Shown here: positions 44,437 through 55,800 of the stretch, in pieces
Numbering within the stretch: the stretch's first letter is position 1
How the letters are laid out: every line of letters begins with the position of its first letter
DNA from: an uncultured Bacilli bacterium
GTDB lineage: Bacteria; Bacillota_I; Bacilli_A; ML615J-28; CAG-313
NCBI GenBank assembly: GCA_934140285.1
Contig: CAKPBI010000008.1
Coordinates: 1 to 64,000 of the forward strand
Length of the DNA: 64,000 nucleotides
Reading direction: 5' to 3'
The notes under the pieces: generated by a model
Database searches by the model: none
Told to the model about the DNA's origin: nothing
What the model saw: only the letters and a program-made list of their open reading frames with translations
Position numbers and translations under genes: made by a program

Positions 44437-45792
44437 ATGAAAATAATTATTATCGGATGTGGTACTATTGGACGTTCGATTTTAACCCATGCCTCTCAAG
44501 AGGGACATAATATTACAATTATTGATAATGATAAAAATCGAGTTGAATCACTAATTGAAAAGTTTGACTGTCTTGGTGTTGTGGGAAATGGAGCAAGTCT
44601 TGAGATTCAAGAAGAAGCTAAAGTTAAAAACGCTGATATGGTAATCGCGGTTACCTCAAGTGATGAACTAAATATTCTTGCTTGTATGGTTGCTAAGAAG
44701 ATTGGAGCTACTTCAACCATTGCTCGTGTTAGAAATCCTGAATATCGTCGTCAAAGTATTATAATGAAAGAAGAACTAGGTCTTTCGATGGTTATAAATC
44801 CTGAACAAGAGACTGCCAATGAAATTGCTAAAATCATTGAACTTCCATCAATATCAAAGATGGAACAATTCGCAAAAGGTCGAGTTAACCTAATTGAACT
44901 ATTAATCGAAGAAGATAATCCATTAGTAGGGGAAACCCTTATTACGATGAATAAAAAGATTAAAACTAAAGTCTTAATCTGTGCCGTTGTTCGTGGTGAA
45001 GAAGTTATTATTCCAAGTGGTAACTTTAAAATTGAATGTGGCGATAAAATCCATGTAACTGCTGATGCTAATTCATTAAGTATGTTCTTAAAAGAACTTA
45101 ATCTAATTAAATCACCACTTAAAAATATCTTAATTATTGGTGGCGGTAAGATTAGTTACTACCTTGCTCAACTATTAAATAGTCGTAAATATAACTTAAA
45201 GATTATTGAAAGTAATGAAAAAAGAGCAAATGAACTTGCTGAACAATTATCTCATGTTACGGTTATTAACGCGGATGGAACAAGCCATGATTTACTTATT
45301 GAAGAGGGTATCCAACAAGCTGATGCTTGTGTGGCTTTAACCAATGTCGATGAAGAAAACATCATTGTTTCCCTTTATGCTCAAAAACTTCATGTAACTA
45401 AGGTAATCTCTAAAATTAAACGTGATAGCTTTATCAATATGATTGATGACTTAGGTATCGCTAATGTCATTACTCCTAAAGAGATTGTCGCAAGTAAGAT
45501 TATCAGTTACATTCGAGCTGTATCAAACAAAAGAGGTAGTAACGTTATTACTCTTTATAAGTTAATCAATAATCGTGTTGAAGCCCTTGAGTTTGTGGCT
45601 AAAAAGAAAGAAAAATTCTACGATCGTCCGCTTAAAGATCTAAAGATAAAAGAAAATTGCTTAATCGCTTGTATCATTCGTGAAAATCAAGTTATTATCC
45701 CTAATGGTAATGACTGTATAAAACTAAACGATAGTGTCTTAGTAGTTACAACGCACAAGAACTTTGATGATTTAAGAGATTCATTTGAGTAG
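44437..45792 (+). CDS. trkA: Potassium uptake regulatory subunit TrkA
   Basis: A 451-residue cytosolic protein made of two RCK units, each with an N-terminal Rossmann (TrkA-N) and a C-terminal (TrkA-C) domain. Nucleotide-binding loops are GCGTIGRSIL (about 7-16) and GGGKISYYLA (about 234-243), each followed by the acidic strand end (IDND and IESN). It binds NAD(H)/ATP and gates the TrkH channel. AAGGAGAAG precedes the ATG. trkH starts seven bases after its stop. The double-RCK form is the Trk rather than Ktr type. Confidence 0.95.
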   Translation: MKIIIIGCGTIGRSILTHASQEGHNITIIDNDKNRVESLIEKFDCLGVVGNGASLEIQEEAKVKNADMVIAVTSSDELNILACMVAKKIGATSTIARVRNPEYRRQSIIMKEELGLSMVINPEQETANEIAKIIELPSISKMEQFAKGRVNLIELLIEEDNPLVGETLITMNKKIKTKVLICAVVRGEEVIIPSGNFKIECGDKIHVTADANSLSMFLKELNLIKSPLKNILIIGGGKISYYLAQLLNSRKYNLKIIESNEKRANELAEQLSHVTVINADGTSHDLLIEEGIQQADACVALTNVDEENIIVSLYAQKLHVTKVISKIKRDSFINMIDDLGIANVITPKEIVASKIISYIRAVSNKRGSNVITLYKLINNRVEALEFVAKKKEKFYDRPLKDLKIKENCLIACIIRENQVIIPNGNDCIKLNDSVLVVTTHKNFDDLRDSFE

Positions 45793-45799
45793 GTGAATT

Positions 45800-47401
45800 A
45801 TGAATTTTAAAGTAATGGGAAAATTACTTGGTAAAATAATGATCCTTGAAGGAATCTTAATGATTTTTCCCTTAATTGTTTCGATTATTTACCAAGAAGG
45901 ATTTATATACATTATATCATATGCAATTCCAATTTTTGTCTTAATCGTTGTTGGGACAATTCTTCAACACTTAAAACCCGAACGTAACAGCCTATATCAA
46001 AAAGAAGGCTTTGCTTTAGTTGCTCTTGTCTGGATTTTAATGACTTTATTTGGTGCCATTCCTTTTGTCATCAATAAAGACATCCCTAATTATATAGATG
46101 CTTGCTTTGAAATTATGTCAGGATTTACCACAACCGGTGCATCCATTGTAAAAGATATTACTGCCCTTAAACATAGTACATTGTTTTGGCGTAGTTTTAC
46201 CCACTGGATTGGTGGGATGGGAATTCTAGTATTTATCTTAATTTTCATTCCTGAAAGTGGTGATGGTTCTTCATTCCACTTACTAAGAGCAGAAAGCCCT
46301 GGTCCTCAAGTAGGTAAAATTGTATCTAAGATGAAAGTTACAACTAGAATACTTTACCTAATTTACCTTGGACTTACCATCATAGAAGTTGTGTTATTAC
46401 TTTTCTCTAAGCCAGTTGTTATCCCAGGGGTAGCTAGTGAAAGTGATCATTTGTTTTATTGTTTATTAACTGCTTTTGGTAGTGCTGGTACTGGGGGATT
46501 TGGTTTCTTACCTAATAGTTTTGAATACTTTTCCCCATATGCTCAATATGTTGTTGCGACATTCTTAATTATCTTTGGTATTAACTTTACTTTATATTAT
46601 TTAATTCTAATTGGTAAAACCAAAGAAGTCCTAAAGAGTGAAGAATTAAAAGCTTATCTTGCGTTTATTGTTGTTGGAATTACCATTATTGTAATAAGTA
46701 TGGTTAACAAATATCAATCAGTAGAAGAATGCTTTAGACACGCTTACTTCCAAGTTGCTTCAATCATTACTACAACTGGGTACACGACCACTAACTTTGA
46801 TAAGTGGAGTGAAGTCGCAAAAGTAGTAATCGTTCTTTTAATGTTTAGTGGAGCCATGGCGGGCTCAACTGGTGGTGGTGTCAAAGTATCAAGAATTGTC
46901 ATTGCGATAAAAGGTTTTGGTCTAAACATTAGAAAATTAATCAACCCTAATTATGTTGCTAAAACTAAATTTGAAGGTAAGACTTTAGATAATAAGACAA
47001 TCCAAGATGTCTTTGGCTTTCTTGCTATGTACATGGTTATTCTTTTAGCAGGAATCTTTATTTTATCGTTTGACCAAGCTAATGGAAAGACCTATGCAAT
47101 AGGAAATATTAGCCAAGAAGATATCATAGAAATTAGAGAATATGAAATCGCCAATAACTATGATTTAAATACTGATATGAGTAATAATAATGAAATTGTC
47201 ACCCATGGCTTTTTCACTAATTTTTCAGCTATGTTATCATGTCTTTCCAATATTGGACCGGGATTAGAAGCGGTAGGACCATATGCAAGTTTTGCTGAAT
47301 ACAATCCGGTATCTAAAATAACCCTCACTTTTGCAATGTTAATTGGAAGATTAGAGATTTTACCAGTCTTAATATTATTTAATAAACGAACCTGGAAATA
47401 A
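45800..47401 (+). CDS. trkH: Potassium uptake channel subunit TrkH
   Basis: A 533-residue membrane protein with repeated pore loops: GFTTTGASIV, GSAGTGGFG, TTGYTTTNFD and the last loop SCLSNIGPGLEAVG, each giving one filter segment. The intramembrane loop GAMAGSTGGGVKVSRI, which gates the pore in TrkH, is intact. An insertion of about 50 polar residues (about 425-475) before the last pore loop is longer than I expect. With TrkA it forms the main low-affinity K+ uptake system. A terminator is directly downstream. Confidence 0.95.
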   Translation: MNFKVMGKLLGKIMILEGILMIFPLIVSIIYQEGFIYIISYAIPIFVLIVVGTILQHLKPERNSLYQKEGFALVALVWILMTLFGAIPFVINKDIPNYIDACFEIMSGFTTTGASIVKDITALKHSTLFWRSFTHWIGGMGILVFILIFIPESGDGSSFHLLRAESPGPQVGKIVSKMKVTTRILYLIYLGLTIIEVVLLLFSKPVVIPGVASESDHLFYCLLTAFGSAGTGGFGFLPNSFEYFSPYAQYVVATFLIIFGINFTLYYLILIGKTKEVLKSEELKAYLAFIVVGITIIVISMVNKYQSVEECFRHAYFQVASIITTTGYTTTNFDKWSEVAKVVIVLLMFSGAMAGSTGGGVKVSRIVIAIKGFGLNIRKLINPNYVAKTKFEGKTLDNKTIQDVFGFLAMYMVILLAGIFILSFDQANGKTYAIGNISQEDIIEIREYEIANNYDLNTDMSNNNEIVTHGFFTNFSAMLSCLSNIGPGLEAVGPYASFAEYNPVSKITLTFAMLIGRLEILPVLILFNKRTWK

Positions 47402-47402
47402 G

Positions 47403-47435
47403 GAATAGTTAGTTTACTAGCTATTCTTTTTTTTA
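47403..47435 (+). terminator. Rho-independent terminator of trkA-trkH
   Basis: GAATAGTTAG (47403-47412) and CTAGCTATTC (47417-47426) pair with one mismatch, followed by eight T. Confidence 0.88.
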
Positions 47436-47468
47436 TTTCTCTATTTTTTGACTCTTTTGGACATTTTT

Positions 47469-47478
47469 TGTGTCTTAT
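47469..47478 (+). promoter_or_regulatory. Shared 10-base motif TGTGTCTTAT (also at 49752-49761 and 62158-62167)
   Basis: The same ten bases occur upstream of three genes: the TIR-LRR gene, the giant LRR gene and the small HTH gene. Distances to the start codon differ (33, 73 and 19 bases). It could be a regulator site or an unusual promoter element. Confidence 0.4.
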
Positions 47479-47510
47479 CTATTGAATAAATGAGAAAAGG
47501 AGTACTAATT

Positions 47511-49685
47511 ATGAGTTTAATTAAATGTAAAATGTGTGGGGGAGAACTAAATGTCAAGGAAAATGAACAACTAGTAACATGTGATTACTGTGGTTCGACC
47601 CAAACCATCCCTGTAGTAAACGATGAAAGAATTCTAAAACTTATTGCGAGAGGGAATAACCTACGTATAAACAAAGAATTTGATAAAGCTTACAACATCT
47701 TTGAACAATTAATCCTAGAAGATGGCAAAAACGCTGAAAACTATTGGAACTTATTACTATGTAAATATGGTATTACATACGTTGATGATTATGATGGTAA
47801 GAAAATACCAACCATCAACAGAATGTCACCTGTGTCAATCCTAGATGATGATGACTTTAAGAAAACTAAAGAGTTAGCTGATGTAGTTACTAGAAGTACC
47901 TACATCGATGAAGCAACGAAGATTGCGGAAATCCAAAAAAGAATCAATGATATTATGAAGACCATTGATCCATTTGATGTTTTTATTTCATATAAAGAAA
48001 CTGATGAATTTGGAGATAGGACAAAAGACTCGATCCTTGCTCAAGAAATATATGAAACTCTCACCAAAGAAGGACTAAAAGTCTTTCTATCTAGAATTAC
48101 CTTATCAAGTGTGGCAGGAAGTGAATATGAACCATACATTTATTCAGCCCTTTATACTTCTAAACTTATGATATTAGTTACCACAAGTGAAGAATATGTC
48201 AATGCAGTTTGGGTAAAAAATGAATGGTCAAGATTCCTTGCTATGATGAAAAATGATACATCTAAAAAGTTAATACCATGTTATAAAGATATGGATGCTT
48301 ATGACTTACCAAAAGAACTAAGAAATATCCAAGGACTTGATATGAGTAAACTAGGTTTCATCCAAGATTTACTAGTAGGTGTTAGAAAGATTCTAAATCT
48401 TCAAAAAAATGAACCAATACATCAAAAATATGAAGAACAACCTAAAGATGTTAAAGGTGAAAGTATTTTAAATGATGTTAAACAATTAATTAAAATAGGT
48501 AAGATACAACTAGCTGCGAAGAAGTCAGAAGATCTTTTAATTGAACATCCAACTAATCCATATGTTTTAATATATAATTTATTCTTTGAAGAAGAAGGTA
48601 ATGATGATGATATTGATGGTGAATATTCAGAAGAATTTGAAGATTTTATTAATTTTAAAGATTTAAAAATCTTAAAATCTATTCCATCTTTTAATACAAA
48701 TAAATATTTTATTCAAGCTTTAGCTAATGCGGAAGGTGAATTAAAAGAAAAACTAGAAAAACTAACTGAACCAGCATTAGAGATTATAGATAATGTATTG
48801 GTTAATTATTACTCAACTGATAAAGAATTGGTAGTTCCTGATGGTGTTACAAAAATAAAAAAAGAAGCAGCACAAAACCTTTCTTCATTAGAAAAAGTAA
48901 CTTTACCATCAAGTGTTACAACCATTGAATTTGGTGCTTTCCAAAATTGTTCCAACCTTGTGGAAATTAATTTAGAAAATGTTCAAGTAATAGGCACTTT
49001 TGCATTTAGGGGAACAAAATTGACTAAAGTTGTATTAGATAAAATAGTAAAACTTGGTTCTTTTATATTTGGTGACTATATTGAAACTTTAATTGTTAAT
49101 AATATGGATATTATTTTTGAAAATAGTACTGTAGATATAACTCAATCTAAACAAATTCAGTACATAAAAGCTCCTTGGCAAATTATATGCACTGCTGGTA
49201 CCCCAGGTTGCTTTATCAAAGAGGTTGAATATTTACCTAATTTTACTGAATTTTCTGATAATAAAATAAATTCAACTTGTCATTATAGTAAAGTCACACT
49301 CCCCAATACTATTAATTCTTTTGGTGATTTATTCAGCGTCCAGATTGATACTCTTGTACTAAATTCAAATTACATAACCCTTAATACTAATCCATTATTA
49401 CTTTTTGCCAGTACAAAATTAGATTTGATGATTGCACCATATCGAACAATATATAATTTACTAACACGATATGAACTTAGTATAGAAGGTAAAAATGTAT
49501 TAGAAAAAAGTTTAAGATCTGCATATAATCGTACACGTGCAGACCAAAGAGTAAACCTTCCACCATATAATGGCATGGGAAAACAAGAAGAAAATGATTA
49601 TAATAATGCAAAAGTAGGAGCTATTGTTTTTATTATTGGAGTATTCTTTTTCTTAATTATGTATTTTTTATTTTCAAGCATGTGA
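47511..49685 (+). CDS. Zinc ribbon - TIR - BspA-type LRR - TM protein
   Basis: A 724-residue protein. ATG 47511 follows AAAAGGAG. Order: a zinc ribbon with Cys6, 9, 24 and 27 (IKCKMCGGEL and VTCDYCGS); a helical TPR-like part (about 40-140); a TIR domain (about 155-290) with DVFISYKETDE, the putative NADase Glu207 in GSEYEPYI and VWVKNEWSRF; a helical linker; a BspA-type LRR block (about 430-560, e.g. SSVTTIEFGAFQNCSNLVEI); and a C-terminal TM helix (about 700-720). With no signal peptide, most of the protein must be cytosolic. TIR domains cleave NAD+ or make signalling nucleotides, often in phage defence. A TIR-LRR fusion is reminiscent of eukaryotic immune receptors. Function is inferred. 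Confidence 0.88.
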   Translation: MSLIKCKMCGGELNVKENEQLVTCDYCGSTQTIPVVNDERILKLIARGNNLRINKEFDKAYNIFEQLILEDGKNAENYWNLLLCKYGITYVDDYDGKKIPTINRMSPVSILDDDDFKKTKELADVVTRSTYIDEATKIAEIQKRINDIMKTIDPFDVFISYKETDEFGDRTKDSILAQEIYETLTKEGLKVFLSRITLSSVAGSEYEPYIYSALYTSKLMILVTTSEEYVNAVWVKNEWSRFLAMMKNDTSKKLIPCYKDMDAYDLPKELRNIQGLDMSKLGFIQDLLVGVRKILNLQKNEPIHQKYEEQPKDVKGESILNDVKQLIKIGKIQLAAKKSEDLLIEHPTNPYVLIYNLFFEEEGNDDDIDGEYSEEFEDFINFKDLKILKSIPSFNTNKYFIQALANAEGELKEKLEKLTEPALEIIDNVLVNYYSTDKELVVPDGVTKIKKEAAQNLSSLEKVTLPSSVTTIEFGAFQNCSNLVEINLENVQVIGTFAFRGTKLTKVVLDKIVKLGSFIFGDYIETLIVNNMDIIFENSTVDITQSKQIQYIKAPWQIICTAGTPGCFIKEVEYLPNFTEFSDNKINSTCHYSKVTLPNTINSFGDLFSVQIDTLVLNSNYITLNTNPLLLFASTKLDLMIAPYRTIYNLLTRYELSIEGKNVLEKSLRSAYNRTRADQRVNLPPYNGMGKQEENDYNNAKVGAIVFIIGVFFFLIMYFLFSSM

Positions 49686-49713
49686 TAATAAAGACAAATA
49701 AACAAAAAATTTA

Positions 49714-49747
49714 AAAAAGCAATCAAATCATGGTTGCTTTTTTTTGA
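49714..49747 (+). terminator. Rho-independent terminator after the TIR-LRR gene
   Basis: AAAAAGCAATC (49714-49724) and GGTTGCTTTTT (49732-49742) pair with one wobble, followed by a T run. Confidence 0.85.
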
Positions 49748-49833
49748 TTTTTGTGTCTTATTATATAAAGAATATAAGGAATTAATAAATGTAAATTCTA
49801 ATTCTTTAATTTTATTATCTGGAAGGAAGAAAA

Positions 49834-52800
49834 ATGAAGAAAAAATTTAGTTTACTTTTTGAATTAGTATTTTTATTATTACTTTGCTTTACAACTATAT
49901 CTTGTAATAAAGTTAATCCTAAAAAATGTAAACATAATTATGAGATTATTGAAAAAGTTGAAGCAACATGTGTTACTGATGGACTAATTAGTTATAAATG
50001 TTCCATCTGCAATAACGCTTATGAAGAAGTTATAGGAAAATTAGGTCATGATTTAGTACATCATGAAAAACTTGATCCTATTTGTGAAGAAGCCGGTCAT
50101 GAAGCATATGATACATGTACAAGGTGTGATTATACAACATTTAAGGAAATCTCTGCCATAGGCCATACATCAAGCGAATGGATTATTGATAAAGATTCTA
50201 ACTGTACAGAAGATGGATCAAAACACAAAGAATGTACAGTCTGTCATAAAGTTTTAGAAACAGAAGTTATAGTAAAACTTGGACATGATTTTGTACATCA
50301 TGAAAAGTTAGATCCAACATGTGAAGAAGCAGGTCATGAAGCATATGATACATGTACAAGATGTGATTACACAACATTCAAAGAAATCCCCGCCACTGGC
50401 CATACATCAAGTGATTGGATTATTGACAAAGAATCTAACTGTACTGAAGATGGTTCAAAACATAAAGAATGTACAACTTGTCATAAAGTTTTAGAAACAG
50501 AAGTTATTGGAAAACTTGGACATGATTTAGTACATCATGAAAAACTTGATCCTATTTGTGAAGAAGCCGGTCATGAAGCATATGACACATGTACAAGATG
50601 TGATTACACAACATTCAAAGAAATCCCAACCACAGGTCATACAACAAGTGATTGGATAGTGGATGTTGAATCTACATGTATAGAAAATGGTTCAAAGCAT
50701 AAAGAATGTACGGTCTGTCATAAAGTACTTGAAACAGAAGTTATAGAAAAACTTGGACATGATTTAGTACATCATGAAAAACTTGATCCTATTTGTGAAG
50801 AAACCGGACATGAAGCATATGACACATGTACAAGATGTGATTATACAACCTTCAAGGGAATCCCAGCAACTGGTCATACAACAAGCGAATGGATTATTGA
50901 TAAAGATTCTAACTGTACAGAAGATGGATCAAAACACAAAGAATGTACAGTCTGTCATAAAGTTTTAGAAACAGAAGTTATTAATAAACTAGGTCATGAT
51001 TTTGTTCACCATGAAAAGTTAGATCCTACTTGTGAAGAAGTTGGACATGAAGAGTATGACACATGTACAAGATGTGACTATACAACCTTCAAAGAAATCC
51101 CAGCCACTGGTCATACATCAAGTGAATGGATAGTAGATGTAGAACCTACATGTATTAATAAGGGGTTTAGACATAAAGAATGCATAACATGTTATAAAAA
51201 TTTAATAACAGAATTAATAAATAGTTTAGGACATGATTTAGTACATCATGAAAAACTAGATCCAACTTGTGAAGAAGCAGGACACGAAGCATATGACACA
51301 TGTACAAGATGTGATTACACAACATTTAAAGAAATCCCAGCTATTGGTCATACAACAAGCGAATGGATTATTGATAAAGATTCTAACTGTACAGAAGATG
51401 GATCAAAACACAAAGAATGTACAGTCTGTCATAAAGTTTTAGAAACAGAAGTTATTAATAAACTAGGTCATGATTTTGTTCACCATGAAAAGTTAGATCC
51501 TACTTGTGAAGAAGTTGGACATGAAGAGTATGATACATGTACAAGATGTGATTATACAACCTTCAAGGGAATCTCAGCTACTGGTCATACAACAAGTGAT
51601 TGGATTATTGATCAAGAATCTAACTGTACTGAAAATGGTTCAAAACACAAGGAATGTACAATCTGTAATAAAGTTTTAGAAAAAGAAGTCATTGAAAAAC
51701 TTGGCCATGATTTAGTACATCATGAAGCAAAAGAACCGACTTTCGATACTATTGGATGGAATTCGTATGACACATGTACAAGATGTGATTATACTACATA
51801 TGAAGAATTACCTATGAAGGAAAGAACAACTCCTGATTATCTTAGTATGTCAGTAGTAGATGATGAAAATAATTCATTAACAGGTACTCAAAAAATGAGA
51901 GTTCATTTATTACAAAATAATTTATTATATGATTGGACAGTAAGGGAGTATTATGGTGATTACTATGGAAAAGAAAACACAAGCGTAGATTATGGAAATA
52001 CTGTTTTATCAAAATTGACTAATCTTGTGGATATAAAAGGTAACAATTTTAATTATTTTTGTACAAATAAAAATGGTGATGTAGTTATTAAAATTAAATT
52101 TTGGAATCCTGATAATTGTGAAATATTATCATTTACTTTGAATGGCGTTAAATATCAAACAGGTATGAGCTGTTGGGATATGACTGACATGGAAACATTA
52201 CTTTTAACAATTAATGTAGGTGATGCTGAAGGAATTTTAGATTATACAATTGACGCAATTAAATACATAGATGGTACTAGAATTAAAGATGTTAGAATGA
52301 TTGGAAATAGACATGTTTATATGGCTGTTCATTATGATGAAAAACCTGTTATTAAAATTACTAATGTGAGTGTTGGTATTAATTCATTAAAATTATTATT
52401 TAATGTAAGTGATAATAAAAAATTAATTAGCTTAAGTAATGGTAAAATAATTTGCGCACTATACGATGGTAATTCAGTGATTGATTATGCAGATGTAACA
52501 TCGCTTGATAATATTTCATTTAATAATCTTATCCCTGGTACAAATTATCAATATTCATTTATAGGTTATTATGATGACTTTGATGGAAACGGCTTTACAC
52601 CTAAAATTTTACAAAGTGGTTATATAGTTACGGAAGATGCTGTTCTTTTTGATGATATTAAGGTAGATTTTTCTAGTATATCTTATAAATTTAAATGGAA
52701 TGAATTAATTAATAATGGTTCAATAAAATCAATTTCTTTATATGATGCAAATGATACACTTATAAATGATAATGTTGATTCGCTTGAAATAGCAACACTT

Positions 52801-55800
52801 TCACCTGATACAGAATATAAAGTTTTGGTTAATTATTCATATGACGAATATAATGGTTCTATTTATCTTTACTTTAAAACTAAACTTTCTAAAATCGTAG
52901 AAACAGAAGATTACACATATAAACTATTTGCTGATAAGACTGCTGAAATCATTAAATACAAAAATTATGATATTAATTCATTATTAATTCCATCTGTTGT
53001 AGTAGATAATGGTAATGAATACGTTATTACAAAAATAGGCGAAAATGCCTTTGAAAATCATGAAGAGATTGAATATATTAACTTTCCAGATAATTTGGAA
53101 ATAATTTCAAGTTACGCCTTTTATGGTTGTCCGTCAATTAAGTATATTATTTTCCCAGATAATCTTAAAACTGTTTCTAGTTATGCATTTTATGATACAA
53201 AAAATTTAGATTTTCTTTATTTACCAAAATCAATTAAAACTATGGGATCTAATGTATTCTTTTCATTAGAACATACGACATATTTGTCTAGTACACCTGT
53301 ATTATTTGGATTTAATGTATCACAAAGAACACTTAGTTGGGTTAGAGTAGATAGTACTTTTTATCCTAATTCAACAAGTTTTGAAAAGAATTTAATAGCC
53401 CAACGAACAGTTAAAGCAGTTTCAAAAGTATTATTTGATGAGGAAAGAGTATATGCATTATGTGAGGCATATAATATAAATTATGAATATGGTGAAAAAC
53501 ATGCAGAGTTAGTTCGTGACTATTCAGGATCTAACGAAATTAAGATTCAAGTTCAAAATATTAATGATTGTGATTTAACCACAATAAGTAGTTGTGCCTT
53601 TTATCAAAATGAAGATTTAATAACTATTGATATTTCAAATAACATAACAAAAATTGGAATTATGGCATTTGAAGGCTGTATTAATTTAAGAAATGTTAAT
53701 ATGTCAAACGGAGTTACCACAATTAATGCAGATACATTTAAGGATTGTAATTCATTAAGAAAAATAGATTTGTTAAAAAATATTGAATATATTGATTCTT
53801 ATGCCTTCGCAAATTGTTCTTCATTAGATTATGTTTATTTAGATAATATTATATATATTGGTGAATCAGCATTTGAAAATTGTACTTCATTAAAGAATTT
53901 AACAATCGATAGATTGTACTTTGAAGAAGAACCAAATAAATCTATAACTCTTGATACCCATGCCTTTTATGGTTGTAATTCATTAGTAAGATTAAATTTA
54001 CCTAAATCAGTTAATAACATTTCAATTGATGCCTTCGCTGGATGTGTAAATCTTGGTATTTGTTCTTTATATGAAAGAAGACCAGATTTCTACGATAGTT
54101 ACTTTGATAGTGATTTTGGTGGATCTGCTCCAATTATTTGGGGTGCCTTCATGGATGATAATGGTATTTGTTATACACTTAAAAATGGTCACGCTAGAGT
54201 AGTTGATTTTTTTCTAATAAATAATTATGAAACTCTTTTCCAAATTAAAAATGAAATAATTGTAACTTCTTATGGAAATGAGATAACATATACTGTAACT
54301 GCTATTGACAATGGTGCATTTATCAGATTAGGTTCATATAGTAATGCTTTTAATTCATATGTAATTATTCCAGAAAGCGTAAATTATATTAGTGATGATT
54401 TTAAGTCCTATAATTTTAAATATGCATATCAAAATGAATTAGTTGAAAATGATGAGTTGATAGGAATTATTTTAGAAGATAAAATAGCTATAATCAGATG
54501 TAAAGCAGATAGAAGTATAAATTCGATTACAATACCTAGTTATATAAACGGAATAGAAGTTGAATATATTTTTGATGGTGCATTTAATGGATACTATAAT
54601 TTAATTGAAATTATTAATAATAGTTGTGCATATAATGATTCAAATTTATCTTATGATATGAAACATGAAGGTTCTATATTTGAATATAATAATTTTAAAT
54701 TTGCTTTTATTAATGGTGATTTATATTTATTTGATTATCTAGGAAATGAAGAAAATATTATTTTACCTGATGGTGTAAATGGAATGAGATATTCAATCCA
54801 TCAAAATGCATTTAAAGATAGAATGGATATTAAGAGTATAACTATTCCAGGAAGTGTAATTAAAATTGACGATTATGCTTTTCAAAATTGTTTATTATTA
54901 AAATCTGTAACTATTCAAAATGGAGTAGAAGAACTAGGGTCTTACATTTTCAATAATTGTATTAATTTAGAAAATGTTTTAATTGGTGAAGATGTTAATA
55001 ATTTAAGTGATTCTCAATTTAATAACTGTAATAAACTAAAATACAATGAGTTTGACAATGGATTATATCTTGGAACTTTAACTAATCCTTATATCTATTT
55101 AATTGGAGTAAAAACACGCGATATCAATTCTTTAATTATTAATGAAAATACTAAGGAAATTTGTTGGTTTGCGACTTCAGGTTGTACTAATTTAGTTTCA
55201 GTAACGATACCTTATGGTGTAAAAAGAATTATGGACTATGCATTTTCTTCAAGTAAGTCATTACCAAAAATTATCATTCCTGATAGTGTAATATACATAG
55301 GTGAATATGCATTTAATACTTATGGCTGTCAAATATTCTATGAATATGAAAATTGTTACTACTTAGGTGATAATGAAAATCCATATAGAATCCTATATAA
55401 GGTAAAAGATGAAACAATTACTAATTGTGTTATTAATGAAAGTACAAAAGTAATTAATGATAGTGCATTCTTAAACTGTTCAAACTTAACAGAAATTATT
55501 ATTCCAAACAGTGTTACAATTATTGGCTCAGGTGCCTTTTATGGATGTAACAAATTAATTTCTATTTCTCTGTCAAATAATCTTACTTATATAAAAAATA
55601 ATGCATTTTTGGAATGTAGTAGTTTAAGAGAAATCATTATTCCAGATAGTGTTACAAAAATTGAAAAAATGGCTTTTTATAATTGTACTAGTTTAAAAAC
55701 AATTAAATTATCAAATAATCTTACAAGTATTGAAGATACTACATTTTTTGGCTGTAGTAGTTTAGAAAAAATTATTATTCCAGATAATGTTAAAAAAATT

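Noticed and set aside
50044..51810. CRISPR-like regular spacing of a repeat
   Set aside because: The 237-base period is a coding tandem repeat in a single open frame; there are no short repeats with unique spacers.
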